Source: Anthoceros angustus (Eukaryota > Streptophyta > Anthocerotopsida > Anthocerotales > Anthocerotaceae). From it: a stretch of DNA of 64,000 nucleotides. Numbering within the stretch: position 1 is the first letter of the stretch; every line of letters starts with the position of its first letter. Of the stretch, positions 11,775-24,429 are shown piece after piece. Position numbers and translations under genes: made by a program. Location of the stretch: assembly GCA_010909165.1 (NCBI GenBank), contig MU008155.1, forward strand, positions 1,488,001 to 1,552,000, given 5' to 3'. The notes beneath the pieces were generated by a model. That model searched no databases. It had not been told where the DNA came from and saw only the letters and a program-made list of their open reading frames with translations.

Positions 11775-12985
11775 TTTTGGCGCTGTCGGGAATGAAATCA
11801 AGGTTATAGGGGACTAACCATAGCTTAGGTGTCTAGTTTTGGAGTGTATCTAGTTAGGTAGATGGATGCCACGGTTGAGCCGGTTCTGTGAGTCAAGTCG
11901 GGACGGAAGGCCACACGAGAAGCGACAACGCCAAGCAATCGGAAAGGTTGAAAAGGGTTGCAAACCGCGAGTTGAGGAGGATCCAAAGACACACGCTGGG
12001 AGGAGAAGGGAAGCAACCAGGGACGGGGTCCGATCTTGTTGGAGCAAGATCCCCAACCTCGGACTTGGACGAGGTACCACCGCCAAGGAACCTCGGACCA
12101 ATTCCATCCACGACCTCTCTTCCAAAAGTGTGCGCACTGGAGATCAATCGACTCGCAGGAACCGTTGTTGGACCAACCGCCGAATCAAGAACGATAGTCA
12201 TGACCACCACCACGGTGGTGGTCACCACCAAGCAACCTTATCCAGATGGAGAGGGAAGGGTATGAAGACCCGATGAATTTGTTGAGCGCTTTGAGCAATG
12301 ACATTTGCAAAACCAGAAGCGGAGATGCACAACAGATTCACTCTATGGAGTTCTTGGGGGTCCAAATAAGTGGTATAGGCGAATACCTCAAGTCGCCACA
12401 CCTCCAAAGAACCTATGAAGAGTTAAAACCGCCTGTGAGAGGTCTGTGGGCTTGACGGAGGGATACGTGTTGTCCAAGCTTGAAAAGTGCAGAGAGGAAA
12501 GAAGGAAACCTTGCAGCGTATGTGGAGAGGCCACCACGCGATCAAGTGGCCCTCACTGAGTTGCGTAACACGGTGGTTCGCTAAAGGCCCTGGGTTCTAA
12601 GATGGGGAGACACGTAAGGTTACAAGCGGAGAAGAATTTGGGCAAGGCTATCAAGGCGGCGCTAAACTATGAGGAATCCAACCCGCAAGGGAGGAGGAAG
12701 GCTAAGAAGGAGAAGAAGAAGCCCAGATCGAAAAAAGAAGGATCCTCATCCTCCTCGGAAGAAAGTTCATCGTGAAGAGAGCTCCATGAAGATTCTGAAA
12801 GTTCCTCGGAGGAGGAAACGAGTGATGCGAGGAAGCGCCATCGATGAGGAGCGCGCCAAATGGAAAAAGAAAATGAAGGGTCGTGGCACGGACAACAAGG
12901 AGCTGGCAAGGCAAACAGAGGCGGTACGCGAAAAGGACGCGAAAAGCGAGGAGGAGGCCGAGGTAGCGCTGAAAGTAGACCCCGG
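11775..12985 (+). pseudogene. Second gypsy leader and gag copy, truncated
   Basis: The primer-binding site (11,775-11,792) is followed by a leader and gag matching about 579-1,790 of the first copy. The gag reading frame is disrupted: the block around MNLLSAL is out of frame with HLQRTYEELKPPVRG. Similarity stops abruptly near 12,985, where the first copy continues but this one changes to unrelated copia sequence. That marks a recombination or insertion border. Confidence 0.8.
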
Positions 12986-13034
12986 GGTAGGTCGGTCAAG
13001 ATCTGTTTTATTCGTAAGCAACCGATTTTAGATT

Positions 13035-14094
13035 TCTAGCTGCGGTCCATTCGAGGTTGGAAGGCTTCTTCAATTGATTGAGGCATCCACTGCATCTCAA
13101 TGGTATAGCTTGATATAGAGCCGAGTTAACGATGAGCTTTGGTTGTTGTTGTTGTTGCACATCTTCATCTATGGCGGGTGGCAGGAGGTAAGGTGCCGAG
13201 GTTGAAGCCCTCGCTGCTGGTGTTGTCCTTCCGGCTAGGCCGGAGGCGCGACCAGCAGAGGCTCGGCGGGAGGGCTCGGTACCGGTAAGGTTACTCCGGT
13301 CAGGTGAGGTTGGGCGGGGAAGTGGGTCAGGTCCGCACTTCCGTTGGAGAGGTGGCTGACCTATGGCTTGTGGTTGTCTGGTGCAGTTGTGTGCGCTGGA
13401 GGCGGTGGGTACGAATTGTGGTGTCAGGCGGAGCTATTGGTTGAGCAATTACTGCATTCATCTCGGCCTTGCAGCCAATGATTCGTAATCAGGGTTATAT
13501 GTGTCCCCCTCAAGGTCGAGAGGAAGAAGGAGAAACCATGCAGACTAGGAGCGGTGAGGGGTTTGAGTTTGCACATATTGCGAGATAAGTATTGAGCGAT
13601 TGGTGACTTCATGAAAAACCTTATTGCGTGAGAGGAATTACTCGTGGAGTGGGTCAAGTAATGTCTGTATGCCTTGGATTGGTCGAATAGCCGATGAATA
13701 AGAGCTTACCCTTATCGTCCCATTTCTTATGGCAGGTCATCGGGGATATGAGCGAATCACGGTGCCAAAAATCCTGAAGTGAGATATGCACGGGAGCCGG
13801 CCCGTCCACCATATGGTGTGATGTTGGGAAGCTCCTTCGTGGGCGATCGGTTTTAAGATAGTTGGTAGAAACGGCTTCCGCCAAGATCCTTATGTATAGC
13901 CCGACTGAGCAGAAGCGAGATATTTCCGCAATGATCCGTGACCCTTTACGCAAAAGGGTTTTGGGCTGGTGTATAAGGTACAGTAAGCTGCGTTTGATGC
14001 CTTGGTTGTGCGATTCTGGAAGGAGTGACTCGGTATTCTCGGCGTTGTTCCGATCATGTATATCCGCAGCGAAAAAGCTTTTGAATCTTACCAT
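13035..14094 (-). pseudogene. Ty1/copia integrase C-terminus and linker, fragment
   Basis: Read on the minus strand, 14,094-13,654 contains AEAVSTNYLKTDRP and KWDDKGKLLFIGYS, the standard copia integrase end ('WAEA...L.NR' and 'KWD.KS...FIGYS'). The linker to reverse transcriptase follows, with a poly-Gln run at about 13,135-13,155 encoded by a (GTT)n stretch of the plus strand. Reverse transcriptase is absent: the fragment ends at the gypsy border near 13,030. Several stops and frameshifts make it non-functional. Confidence 0.7.
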
Positions 14095-14099
14095 GATTC

Positions 14100-14560
14100 A
14101 CTGCAGACCAACATGTTCTCTTAGGAGCGATAGCGCCACGGCCGTAGTGGCAGTGCACCGCAACGCCTCTCACAGGCCGAATGGAGAATGTCTCCTTATC
14201 ACTGGAGTCCTGCATGTCCCCCGCATGACCAAGAACCTGCTGTCAGTCCGAAAGCTAGCCACGGAACACAACTTAGTCATCACCTTTCAGGGTAACCACT
14301 GCCTTATTCATAGATTCCGTGACCCATCCAAGACTATCCTAGCTCATGGCCTCCTTACAACGATCTCTATCTTCCTCAATATCCAACAACTTTGCTTTCG
14401 ACCCGTAAGTCACCACAGAACCCTCTCAAGTCGGCTCCCTCTTATGGCCCGGTGGTCACCTCGGCCGCTACTTGAATTCCCAGCCCAACCATGTATCGGG
14501 ACCCAATCTCGGAAAATATCTCCAGACTGAGCGAGATCCGTCAATACACCCTTGAACGCT
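14100..14560 (+). pseudogene. Ty1/copia protease/pre-integrase segment, inverted orientation
   Basis: On the plus strand the translation includes VLHVPRMTKNLLSVRKLATE (about 14,208-14,270) and LVITFQGNHCLI, the usual end of copia protease and start of the GAG-pre-integrase domain. Neighbouring copia pieces on both sides are on the minus strand, so this middle segment is flipped relative to them. It is the N-terminal neighbour of the integrase piece at 13,035-14,094 in a normal element. Confidence 0.7.
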
Positions 14561-14749
14561 ACCTTTCAATGACCCCTTACCTACAAGAGCGAAGCGTTTG
14601 CTGCGAGAGTCGCCCACTCGGACATCTGGCCCAATGAGTACATCCTCTTTGGTGGTCCTTCTATTTTTGACATTCCTCGACGAATGGAGCCGCTTATTGC
14701 CGCGTATATACTCTCAAGCACAGACCAGGCCCTTCAATGCTTCCGGAGT

Positions 14750-15870
14750 ATGTCACTGGAACGGCACACAGACTTGATTATGCCGAATCCGAGACCATTT
14801 GCTTTCATCGTTCTCGTGAGTGTTAAGCACGAAGAACAGAGGTTGGAGAAGTGACTTTGTGCTTGTGTAGTGGGATTCACGAGGTGCATCGAATCGGGTT
14901 CCCAGCCAAGTTTCTTCGCACTCATTTTCAAAGTGCCGTGAATACGGCACCAGCCATCGGGCCTTGGTCCTATGGCGCGTTGCTTGTTGATACTGAAAGA
15001 TGGTTGAGAAAAGGGCCTTCGCGCTTGGAAGTTGCCGCGGCCGCCACCTCTTCTGGCGTCGCGTCCTCTTGATGTGAAGAGTGCATGAGTGCTGGATGGG
15101 ACTGGCTTGTGGCTTGTGGATCTATTGGATTCCTCCTCAAGGAGAGCTGCAACCACCTCGGAAAGTGTGTAGTTGGGTTGCTGCCATATGCACAGTTGAT
15201 AGCGCTCTAATTGCTGGAATTTGAGCCGATGAATGTCTCAGACTAAGCAGAGAGATGTCGGTCGCTTGAAGCGATCTCGATCTCTAAACTCTGGTTGTAT
15301 TCACAATTTGAGCCATGAGTGTACTCTTCGTGCAAGACAGGTGAGTTTCGCAAGCAATTTGGTTGTATGAAAGCGGGAAATGGGGCACTCTTTGCTTCCG
15401 ATTCATTATTTGTGCATATGTGTTGGAAATGGCGACGAGGTGCCTCCATCTCGACGATTTGATTAGAAATCATGCCTCGAGATGGTCTTGGAGGAAAGCG
15501 AGGAGTTGATATGCGTCAGAAGCGTGCGGTGGCACGCTACCTTGCGAAGTCTTAGAGTACTTCTTGCATCCTGAAAATAGCCAAGCTAATCCAAAGAAAT
15601 ATGATGTTCTCGGTAGCGTCACCGCGCCGCCGCGGGCGAGTGAGGATTCCGGCATTTCCGCCGCATTTGTCAGGACTACTTGACTTCCCTTGGGGTTAAG
15701 AACAGTAGGGTTTTGTTTTTTGTAGGAGCGAGGATAAAATAAGGCGGAAAAGGGAGGAATAAGCACTGGATAGCATTGGTGACCTGAGTATACCCGGATG
15801 GGCAACGACCCTGACCTACTATGGCGCCGACTACGCCGTAACGGTGGATAAGTCCGGACCACCCAGTCCA
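14750..15870 (-). pseudogene. Ty1/copia gag-like fragment
   Basis: Minus-strand translation at 15,156-14,750 has an Arg/Gly-rich block (SRGRDARRGGGRGNFQ) followed by WCRIHGTLK, the usual place of a copia gag zinc knuckle and RGR linker. Upstream (15,871-15,243) SYFFGLAWLFSG and DAYQLLAFLQDHLEA fit a gag N-terminal part only weakly. Frames are broken. No primer-binding site or LTR could be recognised beyond it. Confidence 0.5.
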
Positions 15871-18800
15871 AGCAGATAAGTACGCGGAAAGTAACTTAGA
15901 AGTTGAGCCGTGAGGACGACCAGGCGGCGCCACGTGGACCCCGAGTGGAGGTCGGCATGCACCGGCCAGACCGTAGCCGGGGGTCAAGGCAGTATTCACG
16001 CCTGGCGATCAGCAAGGCGGCGTAAGGCCGAGGCGGAGGCGTAAGGTCGCATTGCGCACCGCACACGATGTGGAAGAGGCGCCTTCCGCCCGCCGTTACT
16101 CCAAGGCGCGCCGGGAAGGTCCCGCGCAGCCTCGAGACACCGCAGCTCTGCGCCCGCAACCCTCGGCTATCTCTTTGAGCGCCCCACTCGAGCGTAGTTC
16201 ACCGCCGGGGTTGGAGAAGCGAACGCGAGGAGGGCGACGTGCTGCTGAACTCCGGGCCAGCCATGCCAAAGGGAGACGGGCGATGGCACCCAAAAGCCTG
16301 GAAGTTTGGGTGGAACCTCGTGGAGCGCAACATTGTGACCCGCCATCCGGACTTTGGGCCCGCCGGAGGAAGCGGGAGAATTAGTGAGGAGTGGCACTGG
16401 ATGCGCCGAGGTCCGACGCTCGACAGCCACCGGGTCCGGAGTTCGCCGAAGATGCGCAATCAAGGAGGTGCGGTCCAAGAACCTCCGGAGGACCGAGGCG
16501 ATGGACCTTGAGGTCCCGAGGCGCCTACAACCGCCCAAAGGAGGAAGAAGGGGAGGTGCCGAGCCCCTCAAGGCGGGGGAAGATAGGGCCGCCGCGGCGC
16601 CGAGGCTCGACGCAGGACCACCAACGGGTTGATATCCGACCCACCGGACAATGAGTAAGGGCGGTAGCCCGGATCATTGTCCATTGAACTCGCCACCAAG
16701 GTGGATCACCTTGGTGATAACTCGCTGGTATTCTCCGCGCGCGCTGGGGAAGAGGGCGGACTGGGAAGGATTATCTTCGCCTGTTTAGCCAGAGGCCCGC
16801 AAGCTGGACCGAGAAGCCTCGCCATCTGGCCGCCCCCATACCGATCCATGTATGGGGACATTTCGAGCTCAAGGAGGGAGAGCTTGAGCGGGCGCCCGGA
16901 AAGGACCGAGGCCCCGCCGGAAGTGGAGCTGCAAGGGCGCCCGAGGGGGAGGCCGACTCAAGGCCAAACGGACCCGGAGGAGGACGATCGAGGGATTCCT
17001 GACTCCATACGTCTGAACGGACCCCTCACCACCTGTGGAAGTATGGAGGAAATTCGCCTCCTCCTCCCCGGTGCCCCAACCGAGCAGTGCCAGCAGAAGC
17101 GGCCTGACCCCAATAGCCCCGCCCACCACAACCATACCAAGGAGCTCACGACTGTGAGGGAACCAAGAGACGCAAGACATGTATTAACGCACCTCGGGAC
17201 CAAGACTTACCCCCGCCACGAGTGGCAAGAAGCGGAGGAAGTGTAAGGAGGGCGAAGGGACGCCTGTGAGCAGGAGGACTGCAGCACTGCACGAGCCGGC
17301 CTCCGCCACAGAAGGCAAAAGGCTTGCTCTGACTCTCACCTCCTCCGAGCCCTGGAGAAAAAGGGCGAGAAGGAGCTCGCGCCAAAAGGGCCAAGGAGGG
17401 TGAAGCTCCGAGCCAAAGACTCGTGACCTAAGGGTCCCGATTAGGTCCGAGAACCCACCGACTTACTCCGACACATGGAGGTCCTCGGATCGGAAATGCC
17501 GGCTCCGCTACGGACTTTGTGGGAGCCTCACGCGGCCGTAAGTCAGCTGAAGAAACACGGCGCCATGGACAGAGATGCTTTGGGGTCTCATGGATGGCCG
17601 AGAAGACCTGTGGAGGTAGAAGCCACCCGTGAGGCGCATGGTACCTCCGTGAGCAGCTGAGGGGCCCAGGAGGCAGAAGGAAGGCCCGATTGAGGAAGGG
17701 AAACGCCGAGGCCGAGAGGGAAGTCCGTCCATCCGCAAGGACCGGACAAATTCCTTCACCGGAGGAGCAGCTGGCAAAGCAAGGAGGCCCAAGGCGGGCC
17801 GAGGACCTCAGCAGGGGGTAGCGCAGAAGCTAAGAGGCCCGCGAGCGAGGGCTCGGACGGCGGCACCAGACCGCCGTCGGAGCCAGAGGCCGAAGTGTGA
17901 AGGTGGCCAAGGAGGCGGGTTACCGCAGGCCGATCGCGATCACGCTGATCGAACCCTGGAGGGAGGCGGCCGGGTAGCCACGGCCAACTGGCCGAGCAAA
18001 GAAGCACGACGAGCCGTAACACTGAGGCCAAGACCCGGAAATCGGGACCCCTCAGCACTGGCAGGAGGTAGAAGGAGGCGCAGGAGCCGGAGGAAGGACA
18101 CCTTGGAGTTACAACCCAAGACGCTACGAGCAGCAAGGGGTTCTCAACGAGAATCTGAGGGAGATAGAGCGCCCAGCCTCAAGATGTGGAGGATGGAGCA
18201 AGCCACCAGCCTGTGAAGTTCGCGACAAGGAGATGGAGGATCTCCCTCCCCGGAGGTGGAGCAAAGAAGGTGAGATGGAAGACCGCAAGGAGACTTTGAG
18301 TCATTCAAACTACCATTGAGAGGAATGGTAGTCTGCAGACATGGTCGCGAACGCGAACGGAAATAGAGCGCCCGCCTGCTGGCGATGGCGGACGGGCGAT
18401 GGAACAGGAGCAGACGCCGCCGAGATGGAGAAGGGCTGGCGAAGCCCGCACCGCAGAAGTTGCCCGACCGTCGAGAGGGAGATGGCGGAGCGCCGTAATG
18501 GACAAAGAGAGCACCGAAGCGATAAGAAGTCCGGGTCCAGCTTGAGGAAGGCGGAAGGGGAACGCCGCGTTATGGCTGGGTGTCGGGCAAATGGAGGAAG
18601 CGGGAGTTGGAGCAACAAATGACTGGAGGTGACCGAGGCACTGCACAGAAGCAACCCGCCTCCATCAAACTCGGGAGGTGGTCGGGCAAAGACGCCACCC
18701 GAGCACCTATGGCGGGAGACGGGTGCCCGCACACGTGGAAGAGGCAATCCAACAAGTGGATTCGGACTTTGCCTATTACCGAGCTCCCTCCCGAAGGCTA

Positions 18801-19500
18801 GAGGCCTTCACGCAAATAGACGGACTGGAAGGCCCGGGGAAGAAGGGCATGGGGACAAGACAGGGACTCTAGGGCCCTGCTTGGAGACGACGCATGGGGA
18901 GAAGAGCCTCAAGAGGAGCGAGACGAACGGACCCTGTGGTAAGTTCACCGCAACCCGCCTGTGAGAAGGGAGGTGACGGGCCCGGGGCGCAAGGAGGGGA
19001 GCCAACCCGACCCAAGACAAGGGCTCTGGGTAGGGAAGGAGGACCCAGCAAGACGAGGTCCACAGGGGTCCGAGCTTGGGGACCGACCAGAATAAGTTCG
19101 ACCGAGGTCCGAACCTCAGAGACGAGGCCGACCCACCGCCGACTCAAAATAAGCCACTTGGAGTTCGACCGGAGTCGAGACCACCTCGAGGTCCTGACCA
19201 AGAAGGAGGAGCCCCTCTCGACTTACGCTTAGGGGAGCAGCCGGTGCCCCGGGAGGCCGGAGGATGACGGTAACGGCCGCCGCACCGCCGCCAGAGCCAA
19301 CCTCGACAGTGATTCCGGAGAGGAGGGTCCCGCCTCGCCGGATCATCCGATTGCGCCAGAATGCCGACGGGAGATTGACCACCAATCCTAAGGAACCCGG
19401 ACCTTCCCCCACCGTCACGGAAGGAGATAGGGGGATGGTAGGCGTCGATAGTATACCACCGAAATGGCCATCGCCGTATAGGGTGTAAAGACGATCGGCG
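15871..19500. other. Purine/GC-rich stretch without a recognisable gene
   Basis: Long open frames occur on the plus strand (for example 16,677-17,246), but their translations are Arg/Gly/Pro/Glu-rich and match no family I know. They look like a side effect of GC-rich, purine-biased sequence lacking T-rich stop codons. A TGGCGCCGAC at 15,822-15,831 resembles a gypsy primer site, and TATAAGAG at 19,503-19,510 matches the gypsy LTR TATA box. The stretch may thus be part of another eroded LTR element; this is weak. Confidence 0.35.
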
Positions 19501-21402
19501 AGTATAAGAGGGTCAGGGCCGCCTCAATTAAATCATCTTTCTTGGTGTTGATGCCGCTCTGCACTTTGTGTGTCTTCTGCTAACGTGAGTCCCGAGTCAC
19601 CGAAAGGTGCACGATACCTCCGGAGATTGAATGTGGTCCCGTGACTGACCTAACGGGTGGTGTGTGTGGGAGGTGACTGCCCGGTGGCTGTAGTCACTGA
19701 CCACCCAGCAGGAGCCGGAGGACTGTGAGGCCAAGCCGCAGAGTCTTGACGGAGAGGTCTTAGAACGACGGAGGAGGTCCTGATCAGTAACCCAAGGCCT
19801 TTTCCTAAGACCGATAAGTGTAGTGTGAGTGGAGAGGAGCAGACGGGCGTGAGTGGCGAGCGTGAGCAACAGACGACAGGTCCTTAAGCGTTTGGCCATC
19901 ACAAGACTGTCGGTGATTTTGCGGTAGTTAGATGTGAAGCGATAAATGTGTGCGTGGAACTAAAGTAAGGAGGATCGCTGAAGCAGCGCAAGAGCTGTCA
20001 TTCCCTTGAGCGGACTCCTCCCGACACGGGATTGTCTTGGCCGGTGGCCGTCGGTAGTCAGCGCGCGCGGGGTGCGGCCGAGGCATGGCAAGGGTTGCCT
20101 AGGATCGTTGAAGCTTGCTTGAGCCGCTCGGTGCGCATCATTACAGTGGTGAAGAAAGCCCGGCCGCGAGCGTCTGTGGCCGACGGCAAGACTCCTCCGC
20201 TCACGATACCATAAAGTGCATACGAATTTCGTAAGAGAGTGTTTTGTGATTAAGGGTATCGGTACATTTATACACGTATTGGTGGTTATGTTCGGTAATA
20301 AGCTCACGGTGAATAATCGATAAAGCTATTAACCGATCTTAATTTACGTAATTGCCACATGTGCGAAACGTGCCCTAAACGAGTCCTGCCCAGTGTAGCC
20401 GGCGCATGGTGCACAACAAGGCAATACACAGCGAACGCCTCTTGGCCTTGTCCTTGCTCTCAAAAACCAGGTGTGCATCTGCAGGTTGTCACATTTCACA
20501 TACATGTCCACAAGGCAAGCCGATATCCACCACTACGCCATCCAGCATCCCGTGACAATCTTTACAGGCTGCTGGCCCCTGTGCAGGCACCAATGCTTCC
20601 ACTATGATATTGAAAGTAAATACAATGACACACAAAAAAACCAACACTAAAAATTATTTAACAAAAATAATAAAAACAATTTAGACAAAATAAAAAACCT
20701 CCATGGATTGGATCCCCGCCGTCATGGGCATGGGGCGTGAGAAGTTCCCTCTACAAATTTTATTTAAGTCCACTAAGGATGGATTTCCATTTTATTTAAG
20801 TTCACTAAGGATGAATTTCCGTTATGGAACTTGGTACTTAACAACTTGTACCATGGTGTGTGTCTAAGCTACTTACACCACCAAGGTATTCATTCCCTTT
20901 AGGCACCCCATCCAAAACATTCATTCCCTTTAGCACCCCATCTAAGTACCGATCTAAGCTCATGATGCTTGATCATAACGTTCTTATAAATGTGTGTCCA
21001 TTTGGCCTAAGCCATTTGAACCGCTCGTGCACGTACTCTATATAAATATAAAATAAATTAAAAATAAATTAATTCTTCAACATCATCGTTGTTATGCACC
21101 CAATGACGATTTACATTCAAGAAGCATTCAAGAAGGACAGGGACTCATGGCATTTCCTCAATGTGATATGTAGAATGGCACGCAGATGAAGTGGTTCTTG
21201 GTGCCACGTGGGCAATGATACCGGGGTTTCCACAAGTTGCCCGCTCTCAGGTCGACTCAATCTAAAAGACTCCTAACAATTTACAAGAAGCGCGTTCATC
21301 ATAGAGTGCGCGCCACAGTCCAGCTAGATACTAAACAACGACCGATGTACAACTCCGCAGAGTGAAGAGTCGTCTCCAACTCTGCATGAGCTAGGAACAG
21401 TT
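19501..21402. other. Intergenic; AT-rich part with short direct repeats
   Basis: Nothing coding is recognised. From about 20,600 the base composition switches to AT-rich. Two imperfect duplications are visible: TTTATTTAAGTYCACTAAGG at about 20,759 and 20,792, and CATTCCCTTTAG at about 20,891 and 20,923. These could be the edge of a small non-autonomous transposon, but no terminal inverted repeats were found. Confidence 0.4.
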
Positions 21403-21602
21403 TGGACACTCATTCCAGCAGCATTTGTCACCAATGGGTAGACAGGAAGTAAACAGGCCGCCTCTTGACACTCCTACATATCCGATCGGGTCCCACGAGC
21501 TTGAAACAGACTACATCCATTCGGCACTTGATCCCCGAGTGTGTGACCCAGCGTGGCCACTCTAGCAAAACTCCCGAGACAGCTGCAGAGCTGATCACAT
21601 GT

Positions 21603-23121
21603 TTACTGTGACTTACCAGCTTGCAGTGCATCGCTGAGGCGCTTCAGACCATCACCTATGTTGTTCAGGGCGGCGATATAGCCGGTTCCAAGCTGTGATG
21701 TGATAGTGATGAAGTCCTTGTGCCTCTTATCTTTCCTCTCTTCTGCTTCTTGCAATACGGCAATGAGCTTGCCATTATTTTTCTCCATAAGAGACGCAAT
21801 TCCCTCTGGAGCTTTCGGGGTAAACTTCCTCTTTTTCCCTGTTGCTAACCCGTTCTCCGCATCGTTGCCAGCTTCCAAGTCTGATTGGTCTCCAGGACTG
21901 CCCACAACATTGTGTGATCCACCTGCAGCTGCCCACACACTTTGATCAGCTCCCTTGTTCCTGGTCAGAACCAAAAAGCATCACGAACATGGACTCTCCT
22001 ACGAGGGTTCCTCCCAGATTCTCTAGCCTAACTCAGGACCAAACCCCTGTACGAGTCGACTTCTAATGCTTGAGAAATGCTGCTAATAAGGCACTAACCA
22101 TACAGCAGGAGTCTATGAGAAATGCATTCTAGAGCTGAAGGCAAGAATGAAATTGGGCTTTCAAAGAAGCAGAAAGAACAATGCAACAAACTGATGCCCC
22201 TTGAAGCAGAAAGAGCTATGCAACAAATTGATGACACAATACCTGTCGCCCCAGCAGGTGTCGAAGTATCCACGAGCAAATCGCTGGGATCAACTGCTCT
22301 GCTCCGGATGAACCACTTACCCAAAGCATTGTAGACCTCCCTATGAAAATTGGGAGGTAACCTCTTCTTCTTTCTGTCGTCGTTAGTCATATCCCAGTAC
22401 GATTTCTGTCCCGAAGTGACTCCCCTTTCATAGTCCTTCACTTTTTTGAAGTCAGCACCGATGCTCTCCCACTTATCCTGGCATTGCTGTGCACTTCTTT
22501 GCACAGAGTGAGCCCAGCAATGATCCTCTATCGCTTGCCACCTTTCCTGCGCAGTCTTATGCTTTTCCTTGGGGCCACCTTTCAGCTGCCTGTCTTCGTC
22601 TTCCTTCCTAGCTGCCTGGAGGACTAACACCTCATTCACCTGCTAAGCGCCAAACGTTTGCAATTAACCAGCAGCTCTGCACTTGCCATTCCGGTGCACA
22701 CAACATGCGGCTGTGACCTACAAATGCAAAAGCTCGTCTCAACATGCATGAAGAAGTCGGAAGCAAAAAGCACATACATCCAGCAGTTCGATCAGCAAAA
22801 TATAGTTCAATCCACCAATGACCCCTCACAGATAACACAGAAACCAAGATAGTGGACCACGGCGTGTGGTCAGACTCAGAATACCAGGGTGGGCTATCAT
22901 GACAAGTACTTGCCCCTCCAGCAGGCTTTCTGGATCTAGACAAAACAGCAAGAAGTGCTGCTCACCTGCCAATTGGCTTTCTTATAGATACGACCATTCC
23001 GGGAGCCTTGGCGCTCACCCATGAGGACATGGTCCTCACCTTCATTAGCCGAATCGTTCGACTGATGGTGTTGATCAGGGTCCAGCTCAGCCATCATCCG
23101 TCCTTGCGATTCGACCATCAT
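21603..23121 (-). CDS. Myb/trihelix-like protein, probable PIF/Harbinger partner (3 exons)
   Basis: Three exons join in frame on the minus strand: 23,121-22,966, 22,639-22,243 and 21,922-21,603, giving about 290 residues. Each border has GT donor and CAG acceptor; the phases are 0 and 1. Exon 2 carries a Myb/SANT or trihelix-type DNA-binding region: an ANWQ before the first intron, then ERWQAIEDHCWAHSVQRS, QCQDKWESIGADFKKV and YERGVTSGQKSYW. The C-terminal half is Lys-rich, then helical (LMEKNNGKLIAVLQEAEERK), suiting protein contacts. PIF/Harbinger transposons encode such a Myb-like protein to import or guide the nuclease, and a nuclease gene lies head-to-head 1.3 kb away. The start Met is uncertain (23,121 or upstream). 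The last exon reads GTAAGTCACAGTAA at its end, so a further splice to a fourth exon near 21,580 is possible. Confidence 0.75.
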
Positions 23122-24429
23122 GGTTCCCGACCAGGCCGGGCCTGGGCCCCGGTGGTGTACGGATGCCAGGAAACCGAGCCTTGTGACAGCAAGGCGAAGT
23201 AAAGCTGCAGCGTTCCACCCGAGCCTGTCAAAGCAAGCCGGAGCCAGACAACCCAAAGCTGCTCCCGATACCCTGAACTAAATCGGACACCACCATCCTG
23301 ACGCCACACAGGAGGCCATTAGACCTAACCGAACAGTGCAAGGCCCCATTTCCGCAACGGGCCCTAAACCACACGAGCAGCAATTGCTCCGCTAGTGCGG
23401 CCGGTCCATCCCAACCGCACTTCCTACACCCCGGACAAAGACTACTCTCCAAGAAGCTGGCTCCGGCAGGCAGCCAGCAGAGTACTAGAACACCTCCCAA
23501 CTCCGGTCCGGCAAGAGCATCGGACAAGAAAGAAGCGCCCCCGAAATGAGGCCCGGCCGCGGCACCCCAGCAGCGACCGCAAGAGCCAACAGCCCAGCAC
23601 TAAGATAATCCGTCACCAGGGGGCAGCAAGAACACGGCGCATGCCACCACCCCAGCTCCGCATCCCGCAAAAACCTGCAAACCCCGCCAAGGCCCGACAA
23701 GAAGGCCTGCCCGCAGAATTGAAAGGGAAATTGGCAAAGGCAACAGGCAGGCGACAACCACCCCCGCGAGAAGGCCAGCAGGCTCACGGCCAGCAGGCGG
23801 GAAGTGAAGGCGAGGCTGGACGGGCGGGGCGAAGGGAGAGAGGGGAGAGGAGAGAGGCAGGGGCGATGTCCCAGCGGCCGGACCCGGAACAGGAGGAAGA
23901 GGCAGGCAGGCAGGCAGGGGGAAGCCCAGGATGCCTGGCCGCGGCTGAGAGGAGGGCAAAGCGGGGCGAGGCGGGGCGAGACGGGGCGGCCGCGCTCCAG
24001 CGGCTCCGAGATGGGAACAGAACTCGCAACAAGGGTGGCGGGTGCGGGTGCCGGGCGGCGAGGCAGACAAGAGAGATGGAAGATGCGATGCCCTCGCACC
24101 TCGCATTGTTTGCACATCTGCTAACGTAGTTTCGGATTGTCTAACTTAGAGCTAACGACCTAACTTTGCACGACTAAGGAGCTAAGGATGGATTTTAGTG
24201 AGGTTAGCTAGTTCGGGCTTAGGAAAGGTGGTGGCGAGGTTTGAGTTTGTGATGGAGTTGCAGTGTGAAGACAGGATAAAGCGAAACGAAGGGGGAAGCG
24301 AGTGTACTCCGTGACCTGCTGGGCAGCGAGCTGCGGACGGCGACGGGGATGTGCGAGGTGCGGGAGGCTGCGGAGGGATTCGGGGCGTAGTGTGGATGGG
24401 GCGGTGAGGGGGAGCCTGCGGGGAGGACC
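23122..24429. promoter_or_regulatory. Shared upstream region between divergent Myb-like and HARBI1-like genes
   Basis: The two genes are transcribed away from this 1.3-kb GC-rich stretch, so it must hold both promoters. It has a (GGCA)n microsatellite near 23,905-23,920 and G/A-rich tracts on the plus strand. A 244-residue open frame at 23,395-24,129 is low-complexity (Arg/Gln/Pro/Gly) and is not called as a gene. No TATA box is convincing. Confidence 0.4.

Noticed and set aside
16677-17246. 189-residue plus-strand open frame
   Set aside because: Composition-driven frame in purine/GC-rich DNA with no recognisable motif and no splice context.
23395-24129. 244-residue open frame in the intergenic region between the Myb-like and HARBI1-like genes
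   Set aside because: Low-complexity Arg/Gln/Pro/Gly translation, overlapping long frames on the other strand, GC-rich sequence poor in stops; no domain.
20773-24196. Shared CTAAGGATGGATTT at 20,773 and 24,182 as possible Harbinger ends
   Set aside because: Same orientation, not inverted; a single 14-mer match is expected by chance in a window of this size.
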